From Actinomadura xylanilytica (GTDB taxonomy: Bacteria > Actinomycetota > Actinomycetes > Streptosporangiales > Streptosporangiaceae), in assembly GCF_030283145.1 (NCBI RefSeq), contig NZ_JASNWE010000001.1:2030276-2094275 (forward strand): a stretch of DNA of 64,000 nt. The letters are read 5' to 3'. A program made the translations under genes and the position numbers. Shown here in pieces: positions 8,215-16,004 of this stretch; the stretch's first letter is position 1; every line of letters begins with the position of its first letter. The notes beneath the pieces were generated by a model that searched no databases, was not told the DNA's origin, and saw only the letters and a list, made by a program, of their open reading frames with translations.

Positions 8215-9195
8215 ATGCGCCTAACCAACCCTTCGAGATTCCGGACGATGCTGGGCTCGACCACGCTGGCGGTCGCCACGGCCATCGGCCTCGCCGGATG
8301 CGGCACCACCTCCGCTCCGGCCGTCCCGCAGAGCGCCAAGTCCCAGATCACGGTCGACACGTCCCGTCCCGGCGAGGCGCGGGCCGCGCAGGCCACCGTG
8401 GAACGCCGGCTCCGCGAACTGGAGAAGTCGTACCAGGGGCGCATCGGCGCGTTCGCCGTCGACACCGGAACCGGCCGCGTCGTCTCCCATCGGGCGGACG
8501 AACGGTTCCCGATGCTGTCCACGTTCAAGACGATGGCGGCGTCCGCGGTCCTGCGGAAGGCCCGCGAATCCGACCCCGGCCTGATCAACCGGGTCGTCTA
8601 CTGGAAGGATTCGGAGGTCGTCGACAATTCCCCGGTGACCAAGGACCACGTGAAGAGCGGCCTCACCATCGCGCAGCTCTGCGAGGCCGCCATCACCCAG
8701 AGCGACAACACCGCGGGCAACATGCTGCTGAAGCAGATCGGCGGACCGGCCGGGCTGACCCGGTTCCTCCGCTCGATCAAGGACCCGGTGTCCCGGCTGG
8801 ACCGCTGGGAGACCGATCTCAACATCTGGAAGCCCGGCCAGCGGGGCGACACCACCACGCCCGGCGCGATGGGGCGGAACCTGCGCGGGACCACCGTGGG
8901 GGGCACCCTCACCGCGCCCGACCAGGCCCGGCTGAACGGCTGGCTGCGGGGCAACCTCACCGGCGACGAGCGGATCCGCGCCGGGGTGCCCAAGGGCTGG
9001 GTCGTCGGCGACAAGACCGGCACCGCCGGCAACTACGGCGCGGCGAACGACATCGCCGTGGCGTGGCCGCCGTCCGGCGCCCCCGTGATCATCTCCATCT
9101 ACACCAACCGCGACGCCGCGGCCGGCACGACCGACAACACGGTCATCTCCCGGACCGCGTCCATCCTGGTGTCCGGCCTGGGCAAGACCCGCTGA
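8215..9195 (+). CDS. blaL: Class A beta-lactamase, lipoprotein
   Basis: 326 aa. It has a signal sequence with lipobox (AIGLAGC), so is probably membrane-anchored outside the cell. All class A catalytic elements are present at normal spacing: S102-T-F-K105, S163-D-N, E199 in RWETDLN (the Glu166 position), and K267-T-G-T. It should therefore be an active serine beta-lactamase hydrolysing penicillins or cephalosporins. A LysR regulator and a BlaB-like protein follow 1.3 kb downstream, so expression is probably inducible. The symbol is given by analogy with the S. cacaoi gene. Confidence 0.93.
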   Translation: MRLTNPSRFRTMLGSTTLAVATAIGLAGCGTTSAPAVPQSAKSQITVDTSRPGEARAAQATVERRLRELEKSYQGRIGAFAVDTGTGRVVSHRADERFPMLSTFKTMAASAVLRKARESDPGLINRVVYWKDSEVVDNSPVTKDHVKSGLTIAQLCEAAITQSDNTAGNMLLKQIGGPAGLTRFLRSIKDPVSRLDRWETDLNIWKPGQRGDTTTPGAMGRNLRGTTVGGTLTAPDQARLNGWLRGNLTGDERIRAGVPKGWVVGDKTGTAGNYGAANDIAVAWPPSGAPVIISIYTNRDAAAGTTDNTVISRTASILVSGLGKTR

Positions 9196-9212
9196 CCGGT
9201 CAAGACGCCCCC

Positions 9213-9244
9213 GGCGGGGCGGGCGCGATCGCGCCCGCCCCGCC
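9213..9244. terminator. 32-bp perfect palindrome, terminator after blaL
   Basis: A 32-base sequence identical to its own reverse complement (outer GGCGGGGC, centre GCGATCGC) starts 18 bases after the beta-lactamase stop. It would form an extended GC hairpin. Position points to a transcription terminator; protein binding to the palindrome is possible. Confidence 0.8.
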
Positions 9245-9266
9245 TGAACGTGCCCCGCTCCGGCGG

Positions 9267-9308
9267 TCGACACGGTGGTCATCGACACGGTGGTCATCGA
9301 CACGGTGG
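9267..9308 (+). repeat. 15-bp tandem repeat, about 2.8 copies
   Basis: The unit TCGACACGGTGGTCA repeats from 9267, 9282 and (partly) 9297 with a strict 15-bp period. It sits 20-60 bases before the MFS start. In the MFS frame it contains no start codon that improves the protein, so it looks like a leader repeat or regulatory element. Confidence 0.7.
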
Positions 9309-9329
9309 CGCGCGGGCGGCGACGGGCGG

Positions 9330-10541
9330 GTGATCGCGGTCGTGGTGAGCGTGCAGCTCGCCGCGTCGCTCGGCTACTACGCGGTGATGACGCACGTCGT
9401 GGCGCACCTGCGGGACGACGTCGGCCTGCTCGCCGGCACGATCGGGCTGATCCTCGGCGTGCGGATCGCGGTGCAGTACGCGCTGTTCCTGCCGGTCGGC
9501 GCGCTCACCGACCTGATCGGCGCCCCCCGCGTCGGGGTGCTCGCCTGCGTGCTGCGGACGGCCGGGTTCGCGCTGCTCGGGACGGCGGGCGGACCGGCCG
9601 GGCTGCTCGGCGCCGCGGTCCTGCTGGGGACGGGCGGCGCGCTGTTCCACCCCGCCGCGCAGTCGCTGCTGGCGGGCACCGCCCCGGCCCGCCGCGACCG
9701 CGGCTTCGCCGTCTACGTGATCACCGGCCAGATCGCGGCGGTGGCCGGTCCCCCGGTGGGGCTCGCGCTGCTCGCGGCGGGCGGCGACGGCGGCGGCGGG
9801 TTCGGGCTGGTGACGGCGGGCGCGGCGGGCACCTGGTCGATCGCGGCGCTGCTGTTCGTCCTGCTGCACCTGGGCGGGGCCACCGCCGCGAGGCCGCCGC
9901 GGAACGGCGCGGCGGCCGGGGCGCGCGAGCTCGCCCGGAACGTCGCGGGAGTGCTCCGCGACAGGACGTTCTTCAGGTTCGTGGTGGTGGCCGCACCCAC
10001 CACGCTGCTCACCGAGCAGACCATGACGGTCGTCCCGCTGAAGGACGTCGGCGCGGGCCTCACCACGGCGTTCCTGTGCCTGTCGGCGGCGGTCGCGGCC
10101 TCGATCCAGCCGTGGTGCGCCGCGCGGGGCCGCGCCGGACGGCCCCGCGTGCTGCGGGCCGGGCTGCTGTGCTCGACGGCGGTGTACGTGCTGCTCGCGC
10201 TGCTGCCCGGGGCCGGTCCGCCGCTGGCCGCGGGCCTGCTGGCCGCCGCGGTCCTCAACGGGCTGGCGACCGGGGTGTTCCAGCCCTCGGTCTTCCAGTC
10301 GATCACCCGGCACGCCCCGGCGGCGCGGATCGGCGCCTACCTCGGGGTCTACTCCTGGTGCTCCGGACTGGTCGTGTTCTCGGGCGGGCTGGGCGTCGGG
10401 CACCTCTTCGACGCCGGCCCCGCGGGCGCCGCGACCGCGCTGGCGGCCCTCGCCGCGGTCGCGCTGGCCGCCGCCGTCCGCTGCGGGACGGGACGCGGTC
10501 ATGCAGATCCGATATCGTCCGCCGGACGATATGAGCCTTGA
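9330..10541 (+). CDS. MFS transporter in the bla island
   Basis: 403 aa with about twelve membrane helices, including LGTGGALFHPAAQSLLAG and YVITGQIAAVAGPPVG, typical of drug-exporter MFS proteins. The GTG at 9330 is the last start before the first helix; its ribosome-binding site is weak and the N-terminus is uncertain. It lies between the beta-lactamase and the LysR gene on the same strand. A role in export or uptake of cell-wall fragments or an antibiotic would fit but is only a guess. Confidence 0.8.
   Translation: MIAVVVSVQLAASLGYYAVMTHVVAHLRDDVGLLAGTIGLILGVRIAVQYALFLPVGALTDLIGAPRVGVLACVLRTAGFALLGTAGGPAGLLGAAVLLGTGGALFHPAAQSLLAGTAPARRDRGFAVYVITGQIAAVAGPPVGLALLAAGGDGGGGFGLVTAGAAGTWSIAALLFVLLHLGGATAARPPRNGAAAGARELARNVAGVLRDRTFFRFVVVAAPTTLLTEQTMTVVPLKDVGAGLTTAFLCLSAAVAASIQPWCAARGRAGRPRVLRAGLLCSTAVYVLLALLPGAGPPLAAGLLAAAVLNGLATGVFQPSVFQSITRHAPAARIGAYLGVYSWCSGLVVFSGGLGVGHLFDAGPAGAATALAALAAVALAAAVRCGTGRGHADPISSAGRYEP
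10512..10532. promoter_or_regulatory. Perfect inverted repeat, likely LysR operator
   Basis: Arms ATATCGTCCG and CGGACGATAT are separated by one base. The repeat lies inside the last codons of the MFS gene and 24 bp before the LysR start. A second motif, TTGATATCA, follows at 10538-10546. LysR proteins commonly bind such dyads and autoregulate. The ATAT ends recall the AT-rich dyad before blaL. Confidence 0.65.
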
Positions 10542-10555
10542 TATCATCCCTGGTC

Positions 10556-11560
10556 GTGAACCTGGTGGGGCATCTGACCTCCTTCGTCGCCGTCGCCGAG
10601 GAGCTGCACTTCGGCCGCGCGGCGGAGCGGCTCGGCATGGCCCAGCCGCCGCTGAGCCAGCGGATCCAGCGGCTGGAGAAGGAGCTCGGGGTCCGGCTGT
10701 TCGACCGGTCGCACCGCAGGGTGGAGCTCACCGCGACCGGGCGGCTGCTGCTCGACGAGGCGCGTGACATCCTGCCCCGGGTGGACCGGATCTACTCCCT
10801 CGCCGAACGGGCGCGGCTCGGCGAGGCCGGGACCGTCCGCGCGGGCCTGCCCGCCGACCTCGGCGGCACGGTGGTCGCCGCGCTGATCGCCGCGTTCCGC
10901 GAGCGACGTCCCGACCTGCGGCTCGACCTGCGCGAGACCGACACCGCCGAGCAGGTCCGCGCGCTCGCCGACGGCGCGCTCGACGTGGGCGTCGTCCGGC
11001 ACCCGTTCGACACCCGCGACCTGGAGCTCGGTCCGATACTCGGCCAGCCGGTCGGCGTCCTGCTCCCCGCCGGACCGCACCGCGACGACGGCGGACGGGA
11101 CGCGCCGGGCGGACGGGGCGCGCTCGCCGACGCGCCCGAGGTGCACCTCGCCGACCTGGCGGGCCGCGACCTCGTCGCGTTCCCCCGGGACGAGGCACCC
11201 GGCCTGTACGACGAGCTGCTCGCGGCCTGCCGCCGGCACGGCTACGACCCGCCCGCCGTGCACGAGGCGCGGCATCCGCAGTTCGCCCTCGGCCTCGTCC
11301 TGGCCGGCACCGCCGTGGCGCTCGCCCCCCGCACCGCCGACACCGCCGGGGTCGCGTGGCGGCCGTTGCTCGGCGACCCGCTCACCTGGCGGGTGTCGTG
11401 CACGTGGCGTCCGGGCGACGACCCCGCACGCGCGCGGGCGGTGGCCGAGTTCACCGCCGTCGCCACCGAGGTGCTGCGCGGCGAGGCCGGCATGACGCCC
11501 CTCGGCGCAGCGCCGTCCCGCCGCGTCGTCCCCCGTCCGGCCTCGGGGTTCCTGGCGTGA
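10556..11560 (+). CDS. LysR-family regulator, BlaA-like
   Basis: 334 aa. The N-terminal winged helix is typical (LTSFVAVAEELHFGRAAERL, then MAQPPLSQRIQRLEKELGVRLFDR), followed by an effector-binding domain from about residue 90. GTG 10556 is chosen from the normal distance to the helix-turn-helix; TTG 10538 overlaps the MFS stop. The stop overlaps the next start (GTGA), so it is coupled to the BlaB-like gene. In Streptomyces cacaoi a LysR protein (BlaA) with BlaB activates blaL, and this gene set matches that logic. Confidence 0.9.
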   Translation: MNLVGHLTSFVAVAEELHFGRAAERLGMAQPPLSQRIQRLEKELGVRLFDRSHRRVELTATGRLLLDEARDILPRVDRIYSLAERARLGEAGTVRAGLPADLGGTVVAALIAAFRERRPDLRLDLRETDTAEQVRALADGALDVGVVRHPFDTRDLELGPILGQPVGVLLPAGPHRDDGGRDAPGGRGALADAPEVHLADLAGRDLVAFPRDEAPGLYDELLAACRRHGYDPPAVHEARHPQFALGLVLAGTAVALAPRTADTAGVAWRPLLGDPLTWRVSCTWRPGDDPARARAVAEFTAVATEVLRGEAGMTPLGAAPSRRVVPRPASGFLA

Positions 11561-12501
11561 ACGGCCTGGACGCCGGGCGCGCCGGACTACGCGGCGAGAG
11601 GCGGGACGTGGACGCCGCGGCACGGATCGAGGCGGCGTTCCGCGACGCCGGGGTCACCGGCCGCCTGCACGCGGCCGACATCGACACCGGACGGGAGGTC
11701 GGCGTCCGGGGCGGCGAGCCGATGGTGCTCGCGTCGGTGTTCAAGGTGCCGCTGCTGGTCGCCTTCTACCGGAGCGCCGCCGCGGGCCTGCTCGACCCGA
11801 CCGAGCCGGTCACGCTGCGTCCGGGCGAGCGCAGCATGGGCCCGACCGGCGTCTCGGCGATGCTGGACGAGGTGCGGATGTCGCTGCGCGACCTGGCCTG
11901 CCTCATGATCACGGTGAGCGACAACGCCGCCGCGGACGCGCTGCTCGACCGGGTCGGGATCGAGGAGGTCAACGCGACCTCGGCACGCCTCGGCCTGCCC
12001 GGTCTCCGGGTCGAGACCAACGGGCGCGACCTGCACGCCGGGCTCCTCGCCGACAGCGGCGCCGGCAGCCTGGGCGAGCTGTGGGGGCGGCTGGACGAAC
12101 CCGGGATGCTCGGCCGGCTCAGCGCGCTCGATCCCGCCCGCACCAGCCGCGGCACCCCGGCCGAGATGACCCGGCTGCTCGGCCTGATCTGGCGGGACGA
12201 GGCGGCGCCCGGCGGCGAGTGCGCGGCGATGCGCCGCCTGTTCGGCCTCCAGGTCTGGCCGCACCGGCTGTCCTCCGGCTTCCCCTACGACGACGTGCTG
12301 GTCAGCGGCAAGACCGGCACCCTGCTCACGATCCGCAACGAGGTGGGCGTGGTCGAGTATCCCGACGGCGGCCGGTACGCGGTCGCGGTCTCGACCCGCT
12401 CGCTGCTGCCGATCGCGGTGCTCCCGCAGGCCGACGCGGTGATCGGCACCGCGGCCCGGATCGCGGTCGAGAGCCTCCGCCGCCGCCCGTCCGGCTCGTG
12501 A
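11557..12501 (+). CDS. BlaB-like serine-hydrolase-fold protein (beta-lactamase relative)
   Basis: 314 aa starting at GTG in a GTGA overlap with the LysR gene. It keeps S60-V-F-K63, S121-D-N and K252-T-G-T of the penicillin-recognising fold. The ExxLN loop carrying Glu166 is not present: the nearest Glu, in RVETNG, is about four residues too early. There is no signal peptide, so it should be cytoplasmic, unlike a working beta-lactamase. Both facts fit BlaB of S. cacaoi, a regulatory partner of the LysR protein, better than an enzyme. An ordinary cytoplasmic serine hydrolase is the alternative. Confidence 0.8.
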   Translation: MNGLDAGRAGLRGERRDVDAAARIEAAFRDAGVTGRLHAADIDTGREVGVRGGEPMVLASVFKVPLLVAFYRSAAAGLLDPTEPVTLRPGERSMGPTGVSAMLDEVRMSLRDLACLMITVSDNAAADALLDRVGIEEVNATSARLGLPGLRVETNGRDLHAGLLADSGAGSLGELWGRLDEPGMLGRLSALDPARTSRGTPAEMTRLLGLIWRDEAAPGGECAAMRRLFGLQVWPHRLSSGFPYDDVLVSGKTGTLLTIRNEVGVVEYPDGGRYAVAVSTRSLLPIAVLPQADAVIGTAARIAVESLRRRPSGS

Positions 12502-12579
12502 TCCGGGCACGCGGGCGAGCCGTGTAGGGTTCTGCCGCTCTTCTCCCCTTATGCACGTTCTATCCGGAGGTATGCCCGC

Positions 12580-13659
12580 GTGACCGGCCAGAGTCCCCCG
12601 CCGCCGCCCGACCCGAACTCCCCGCCCCAACAGGGACCCGCGTTCCCGCCCCCGGGCGCGTATGGACCGCCCCCCGGGCCCCCGGGACCGTCCGGGCCGG
12701 TTGGACCGTCCGGGCCGCTCGGGCCGCCGGGGCCGCTCGGGCCGCCGGGACCGGTGGGGCCGGTTGGGCCGCCGCCCGCGCCGCTTCGGCGTGGGCGGTT
12801 GATCGGGTTGATCGTGGCGGGGGTCGTCGTCCTCGGGCTGGTGTTCACCGCCGCGACGGTCGTCGGCAAGCAGCGCAGGGACGCGGCCGGTCCCACCGGG
12901 CCCGTGAAGGCCGAACACTGCGTGAACCTTCGCACCGAGTCCGCTCCGTCGTCGTCCACCAAGACCATCCGGCAGGCACGCCGCGTCTCCTGCACGGCCA
13001 AGGACGCCAAGGCCAAGGTCGTGAAGGTCGTGAAGGCCGGAGAGCGGTCCGCCTTCGTCCTGCCCATGGGGCAGTCGGAGCCCGACTGCCCGGACGGCGC
13101 GGACGCCGTCATGAACGTGACGCTGAACGACAAGGACAAGCGCTATTGGGAGACCTGCACGCGCAACCTCGCGGGTCCGCACCCGGGCGACCCCGGCGCG
13201 GGCGGCGGGATGCTGGGTGCGGGCGACTGCGTCGGCGACCTCCAGATCATGGGGTCGGAGGAGCCGTGCACGGGCACCGGCTGGTACGGCAAGGTCGTCG
13301 CGCGCGTCCCCGCGGAACGCGACTGCCCCGCGTCCCGGACGCTGGAGACCGCGCGGCTGTCCAGGTTCGGCGGCAGCACGGTGCCGCGTCCGGTGGTGTG
13401 CATCGGCGCGGGCGGGAAGGTGCTGTCATCCGGCGACTGCATCGGCGACATCTCGTTCATGGTGAACGGGCCCCAGAAGCAGGCGTGCTCGTCGCAGAGC
13501 GCGATCGCCAAGATCACCGCACGGGTCGACACCCGGAAGGAGTGCCCGAGCGGGTCGGACAAGTTCCTGGAGGCCGAGAACGCCTACCGCCCCGTCCTGT
13601 GCCTCCACCAGATCCGCCCCACCTTCGACGAGAAGATCAAGTCACTGGGCGGAGGCTGA
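12580..13659 (+). CDS. Pro/Gly-rich single-pass membrane protein with three Cys-rich repeats
   Basis: 359 aa. The N-terminal 65 residues are Pro/Gly-rich with collagen-like GPxGPx runs, then one membrane helix (LIGLIVAGVVVLGLVFTAATVV) and an outer domain of about 265 residues. That domain contains three related units, each with a GDC-type or Cys start, an AKV/KI-A-V strand and a CP motif near the end (DCPDGAD, DCPASRT, ECPSGSD). This is reminiscent of LppU/SCO3897-type domains. GTG 12580 follows CCGGAGG by 9 bases. It is convergent with the secretion operon. Function unknown. Confidence 0.75.
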   Translation: MTGQSPPPPPDPNSPPQQGPAFPPPGAYGPPPGPPGPSGPVGPSGPLGPPGPLGPPGPVGPVGPPPAPLRRGRLIGLIVAGVVVLGLVFTAATVVGKQRRDAAGPTGPVKAEHCVNLRTESAPSSSTKTIRQARRVSCTAKDAKAKVVKVVKAGERSAFVLPMGQSEPDCPDGADAVMNVTLNDKDKRYWETCTRNLAGPHPGDPGAGGGMLGAGDCVGDLQIMGSEEPCTGTGWYGKVVARVPAERDCPASRTLETARLSRFGGSTVPRPVVCIGAGGKVLSSGDCIGDISFMVNGPQKQACSSQSAIAKITARVDTRKECPSGSDKFLEAENAYRPVLCLHQIRPTFDEKIKSLGGG

Positions 13660-13691
13660 CGGAGGCTCGCGGGGCCGGCCGGGGCCGGCGG

Positions 13692-14573
13692 TCACCGGGC
13701 GCGGTCCAGGGCCTCGGCGGCGATGCCGAGGGCCGCGACGCGGGTCGTGTGCGCGAACCGCTGCGGGGCCAGCACGCTCGCCGCGGCGATGTGCCGGTCG
13801 TACCGGAGCGTGATCGTCGCGGCGCCGACCTCGTTCAGGATCGCGGCGGCCCGGCCGGCGTCGAGCGACTCGCCCGAGTGCGGTCCCTTGGCGGTGAACA
13901 CCACGACCGTCCGGGCCAGGAGGTGGCCGAACCCGTTGCCGGCGAGCAGGTCCAGCGCCCGCCCGGCGCTGCGCGCGCCGTCCGGCGTCGCGGGTGTGAC
14001 CAGCACCTGGGCGTGCGCGCCGCCCAGGACCGCCTGGATGAGCTCGCCTTCGACGCCGGGACCGCAGTCGATGAGCGTCACGCCGAAGAACCGCGTCAGC
14101 GGAACGGCGGTCGCCCCGTAGGCGGCGGCGTCCAGCCTGCTGTCGCCGATGCCCGCCCGGTGCCCCGACAGCGCCCACAGCCGCTCGCCACCGCGCAGCA
14201 GGTACGGCTCGACGCCCGCGAAGGTCCGCGCCGCCTCCGCCTCGTCCGGCAGCTCGGCGAGGGACCGGCGGGCCCGGATGCCGAGGCGCGGCACCAGCGT
14301 GCCGAGATCGGGGTCGATGTCGAGGGCCAGCACCCGGTCCCGCCGGTGGTGCGCGAAGACGGTGGCGAGCAGCGCGGTGACGGTGCTCTTCCCGGCGCCG
14401 CCGCGGATGCCGGTCACCGCGATGCGGCGGCCCGTGGTGATCGGGCGCTGGATCCGCGCGGCCGACTCGGTGATCTCCCGGACGTCCTCGGCGGGCCGGA
14501 ACGCCTGCGCCGCCCCGCGCCCGACACGCCGCCACCCCGGGTCGCCGTGGGTGGTGTCGCCGCGCTCGGACAA
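13692..14573 (-). CDS. MinD/ParA-like ATPase of the type VII secretion operon
   Basis: 293 aa from TTG 14573, preceded by GGGGAG; the start lies 11 bases after the eccD stop. The deviant Walker A GIRGGAGKST (K62) and the following LALDIDPDLGTL and LIDCGPG strands define a SIMIBI MinD/ParA ATPase. It resembles the C-terminal ATPase domain of EspI-type proteins of ESX loci but lacks their long Pro-rich N-terminus. It probably acts at the cytoplasmic face of the secretion complex. Confidence 0.85.
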   Translation of the reverse strand: MSERGDTTHGDPGWRRVGRGAAQAFRPAEDVREITESAARIQRPITTGRRIAVTGIRGGAGKSTVTALLATVFAHHRRDRVLALDIDPDLGTLVPRLGIRARRSLAELPDEAEAARTFAGVEPYLLRGGERLWALSGHRAGIGDSRLDAAAYGATAVPLTRFFGVTLIDCGPGVEGELIQAVLGGAHAQVLVTPATPDGARSAGRALDLLAGNGFGHLLARTVVVFTAKGPHSGESLDAGRAAAILNEVGAATITLRYDRHIAAASVLAPQRFAHTTRVAALGIAAEALDRAR

Positions 14574-14584
14574 CCCACTCCCCT

Positions 14585-15919
14585 TCAGAACGTGTCGAGT
14601 AGGCGCGAGAAGACGCCGAAGGTGCCGATGGCGACCGGGAGGAGCGCCACCACCGCCACGGCCTCGATCCGGCTGGTGATGCGGCGCAGCCGCGCCCGCA
14701 GATGCTCGGGGGGCTCGGCGGTGAGCACCACGATCGGGATCACCAGGGGCGCGAGCAGCATACCCAGCGCCGGGATCAAGGACCAGGACGGTCCGTCCGC
14801 CCACCGGTAGGCGAGCGTCCCCCACACCGTCAGGGCCGCCGCGAGCAGGACGGCCTTCTGCGGCATCAGCGGGAACAGCCGGGCCCGGCTCGCCACCACG
14901 ACGGCGAGGAGCACCACCAGCGCGCCGGTCCACCCGTCCGGGCCGGACCCGTGGTCGCCGGACGCGGCGGGCCACCCGGCGACCACGACGGCCACCGCGA
15001 CCGCCGCCGTCGCGATCACCAGGCTGCGGTGCGCCCCGGTGAGCGCGGACAGCACGTCGCCGCGCGGCACCCGCGCGCCGCCGCTGCGCCGGTCGTCCAG
15101 CGAGGTCAGGCCGGAGAGGGCCAGCGCGACCCGCGGCATCACGTTGAGCAGGACCACGCACAGGACCGCGAGCACCGCGCCCGTCCGCGCGCCGTCCAGC
15201 CCGAAGCCGGCGCAGGCCGTCCAGACGAGGCCGAGCAGGACGGTCTGCACCCCGCCGATCAGCCCGCCGCGGCCGAGCGACGAGGTCGAGCCGAGCCCCG
15301 TGACCAGCAGCCCGGTGAGGAGGGCCAGCGCCCCCCAGCGGCCCCAGCCGGCCCAGTGGTGCAGGTCGGCGGCGGACCAAACGGCGACCCCGCCGAGGGC
15401 GCCGCCAGCGAGGGTCAGCGCGGTGCCGAGCGACTCCCGCCACAGCGAGCCGGCGGCCAGCCCGCCCACGAGCAGGAGCACGGCGGCGGCGGACGCGGCG
15501 GCCAGCCCCGCGGTGCCGCCGAGGGCGTCCTTCAGCACCAGCCCGAAGGCCAGCGCCAGCCCGACCGTCGCGACGCCCGCGGCCCACTCGGCGGCGCGCG
15601 GCGACCACCGCCACAGATGGTCGGCGATCGCGCCGTCGACCGCCTCCGGGACCTCGTGCACGACCGGCGCGGGCAGCGGCTCGTCCGCCCGGACCATCCG
15701 CAGGACGGCCCCGTCGTGGATGCCCCGTCCGGCGAGGGTGGCGTCGCCGTGCAGCACCTCGCCCGTGGTGGTGACCAGGTGCCGTAGCCGCGCCGGATGC
15801 TGGACGGGGTCGCCCAGCAGCTCCAGCACGTCCGGCATGAGGGCGCCGATCGGCTCCCCCGCCGGGAGCACCGCGTCGACCCTGCGCTGCTCTCCGACCA
15901 GGGTGACCCTGCTCCACAT
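14585..15919 (-). CDS. eccD: Type VII secretion membrane protein EccD
   Basis: 444 aa: an N-terminal ubiquitin-like domain of about 85 residues (SRVTLVGEQRRVDAVLPAGE, ending GAVLRMVR) followed by some eleven hydrophobic segments, the normal EccD plan. EccD forms the membrane pore scaffold of ESX machines. ATG 15919 is preferred over GTG 15931 because AAGGG is better placed. It lies between the TNT-domain gene and the MinD-like gene in one operon. Confidence 0.88.
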   Translation of the reverse strand: MWSRVTLVGEQRRVDAVLPAGEPIGALMPDVLELLGDPVQHPARLRHLVTTTGEVLHGDATLAGRGIHDGAVLRMVRADEPLPAPVVHEVPEAVDGAIADHLWRWSPRAAEWAAGVATVGLALAFGLVLKDALGGTAGLAAASAAAVLLLVGGLAAGSLWRESLGTALTLAGGALGGVAVWSAADLHHWAGWGRWGALALLTGLLVTGLGSTSSLGRGGLIGGVQTVLLGLVWTACAGFGLDGARTGAVLAVLCVVLLNVMPRVALALSGLTSLDDRRSGGARVPRGDVLSALTGAHRSLVIATAAVAVAVVVAGWPAASGDHGSGPDGWTGALVVLLAVVVASRARLFPLMPQKAVLLAAALTVWGTLAYRWADGPSWSLIPALGMLLAPLVIPIVVLTAEPPEHLRARLRRITSRIEAVAVVALLPVAIGTFGVFSRLLDTF

Positions 15920-16004
15920 GGTTCTCAGCACCCTTCGGTCTCTGTCGGGATCGGCCCGCGCCGGCTCGGGGTCCGGGGGCCGTCGTCGTACCCGCCGCGG
16001 CGGC

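Noticed and set aside
12660..12780. True collagen-like structural protein
   Set aside because: The GPP/GPx run is short (about 15 triplets), interrupted and predicted cytoplasmic, so it is better described as a Pro/Gly-rich tail.
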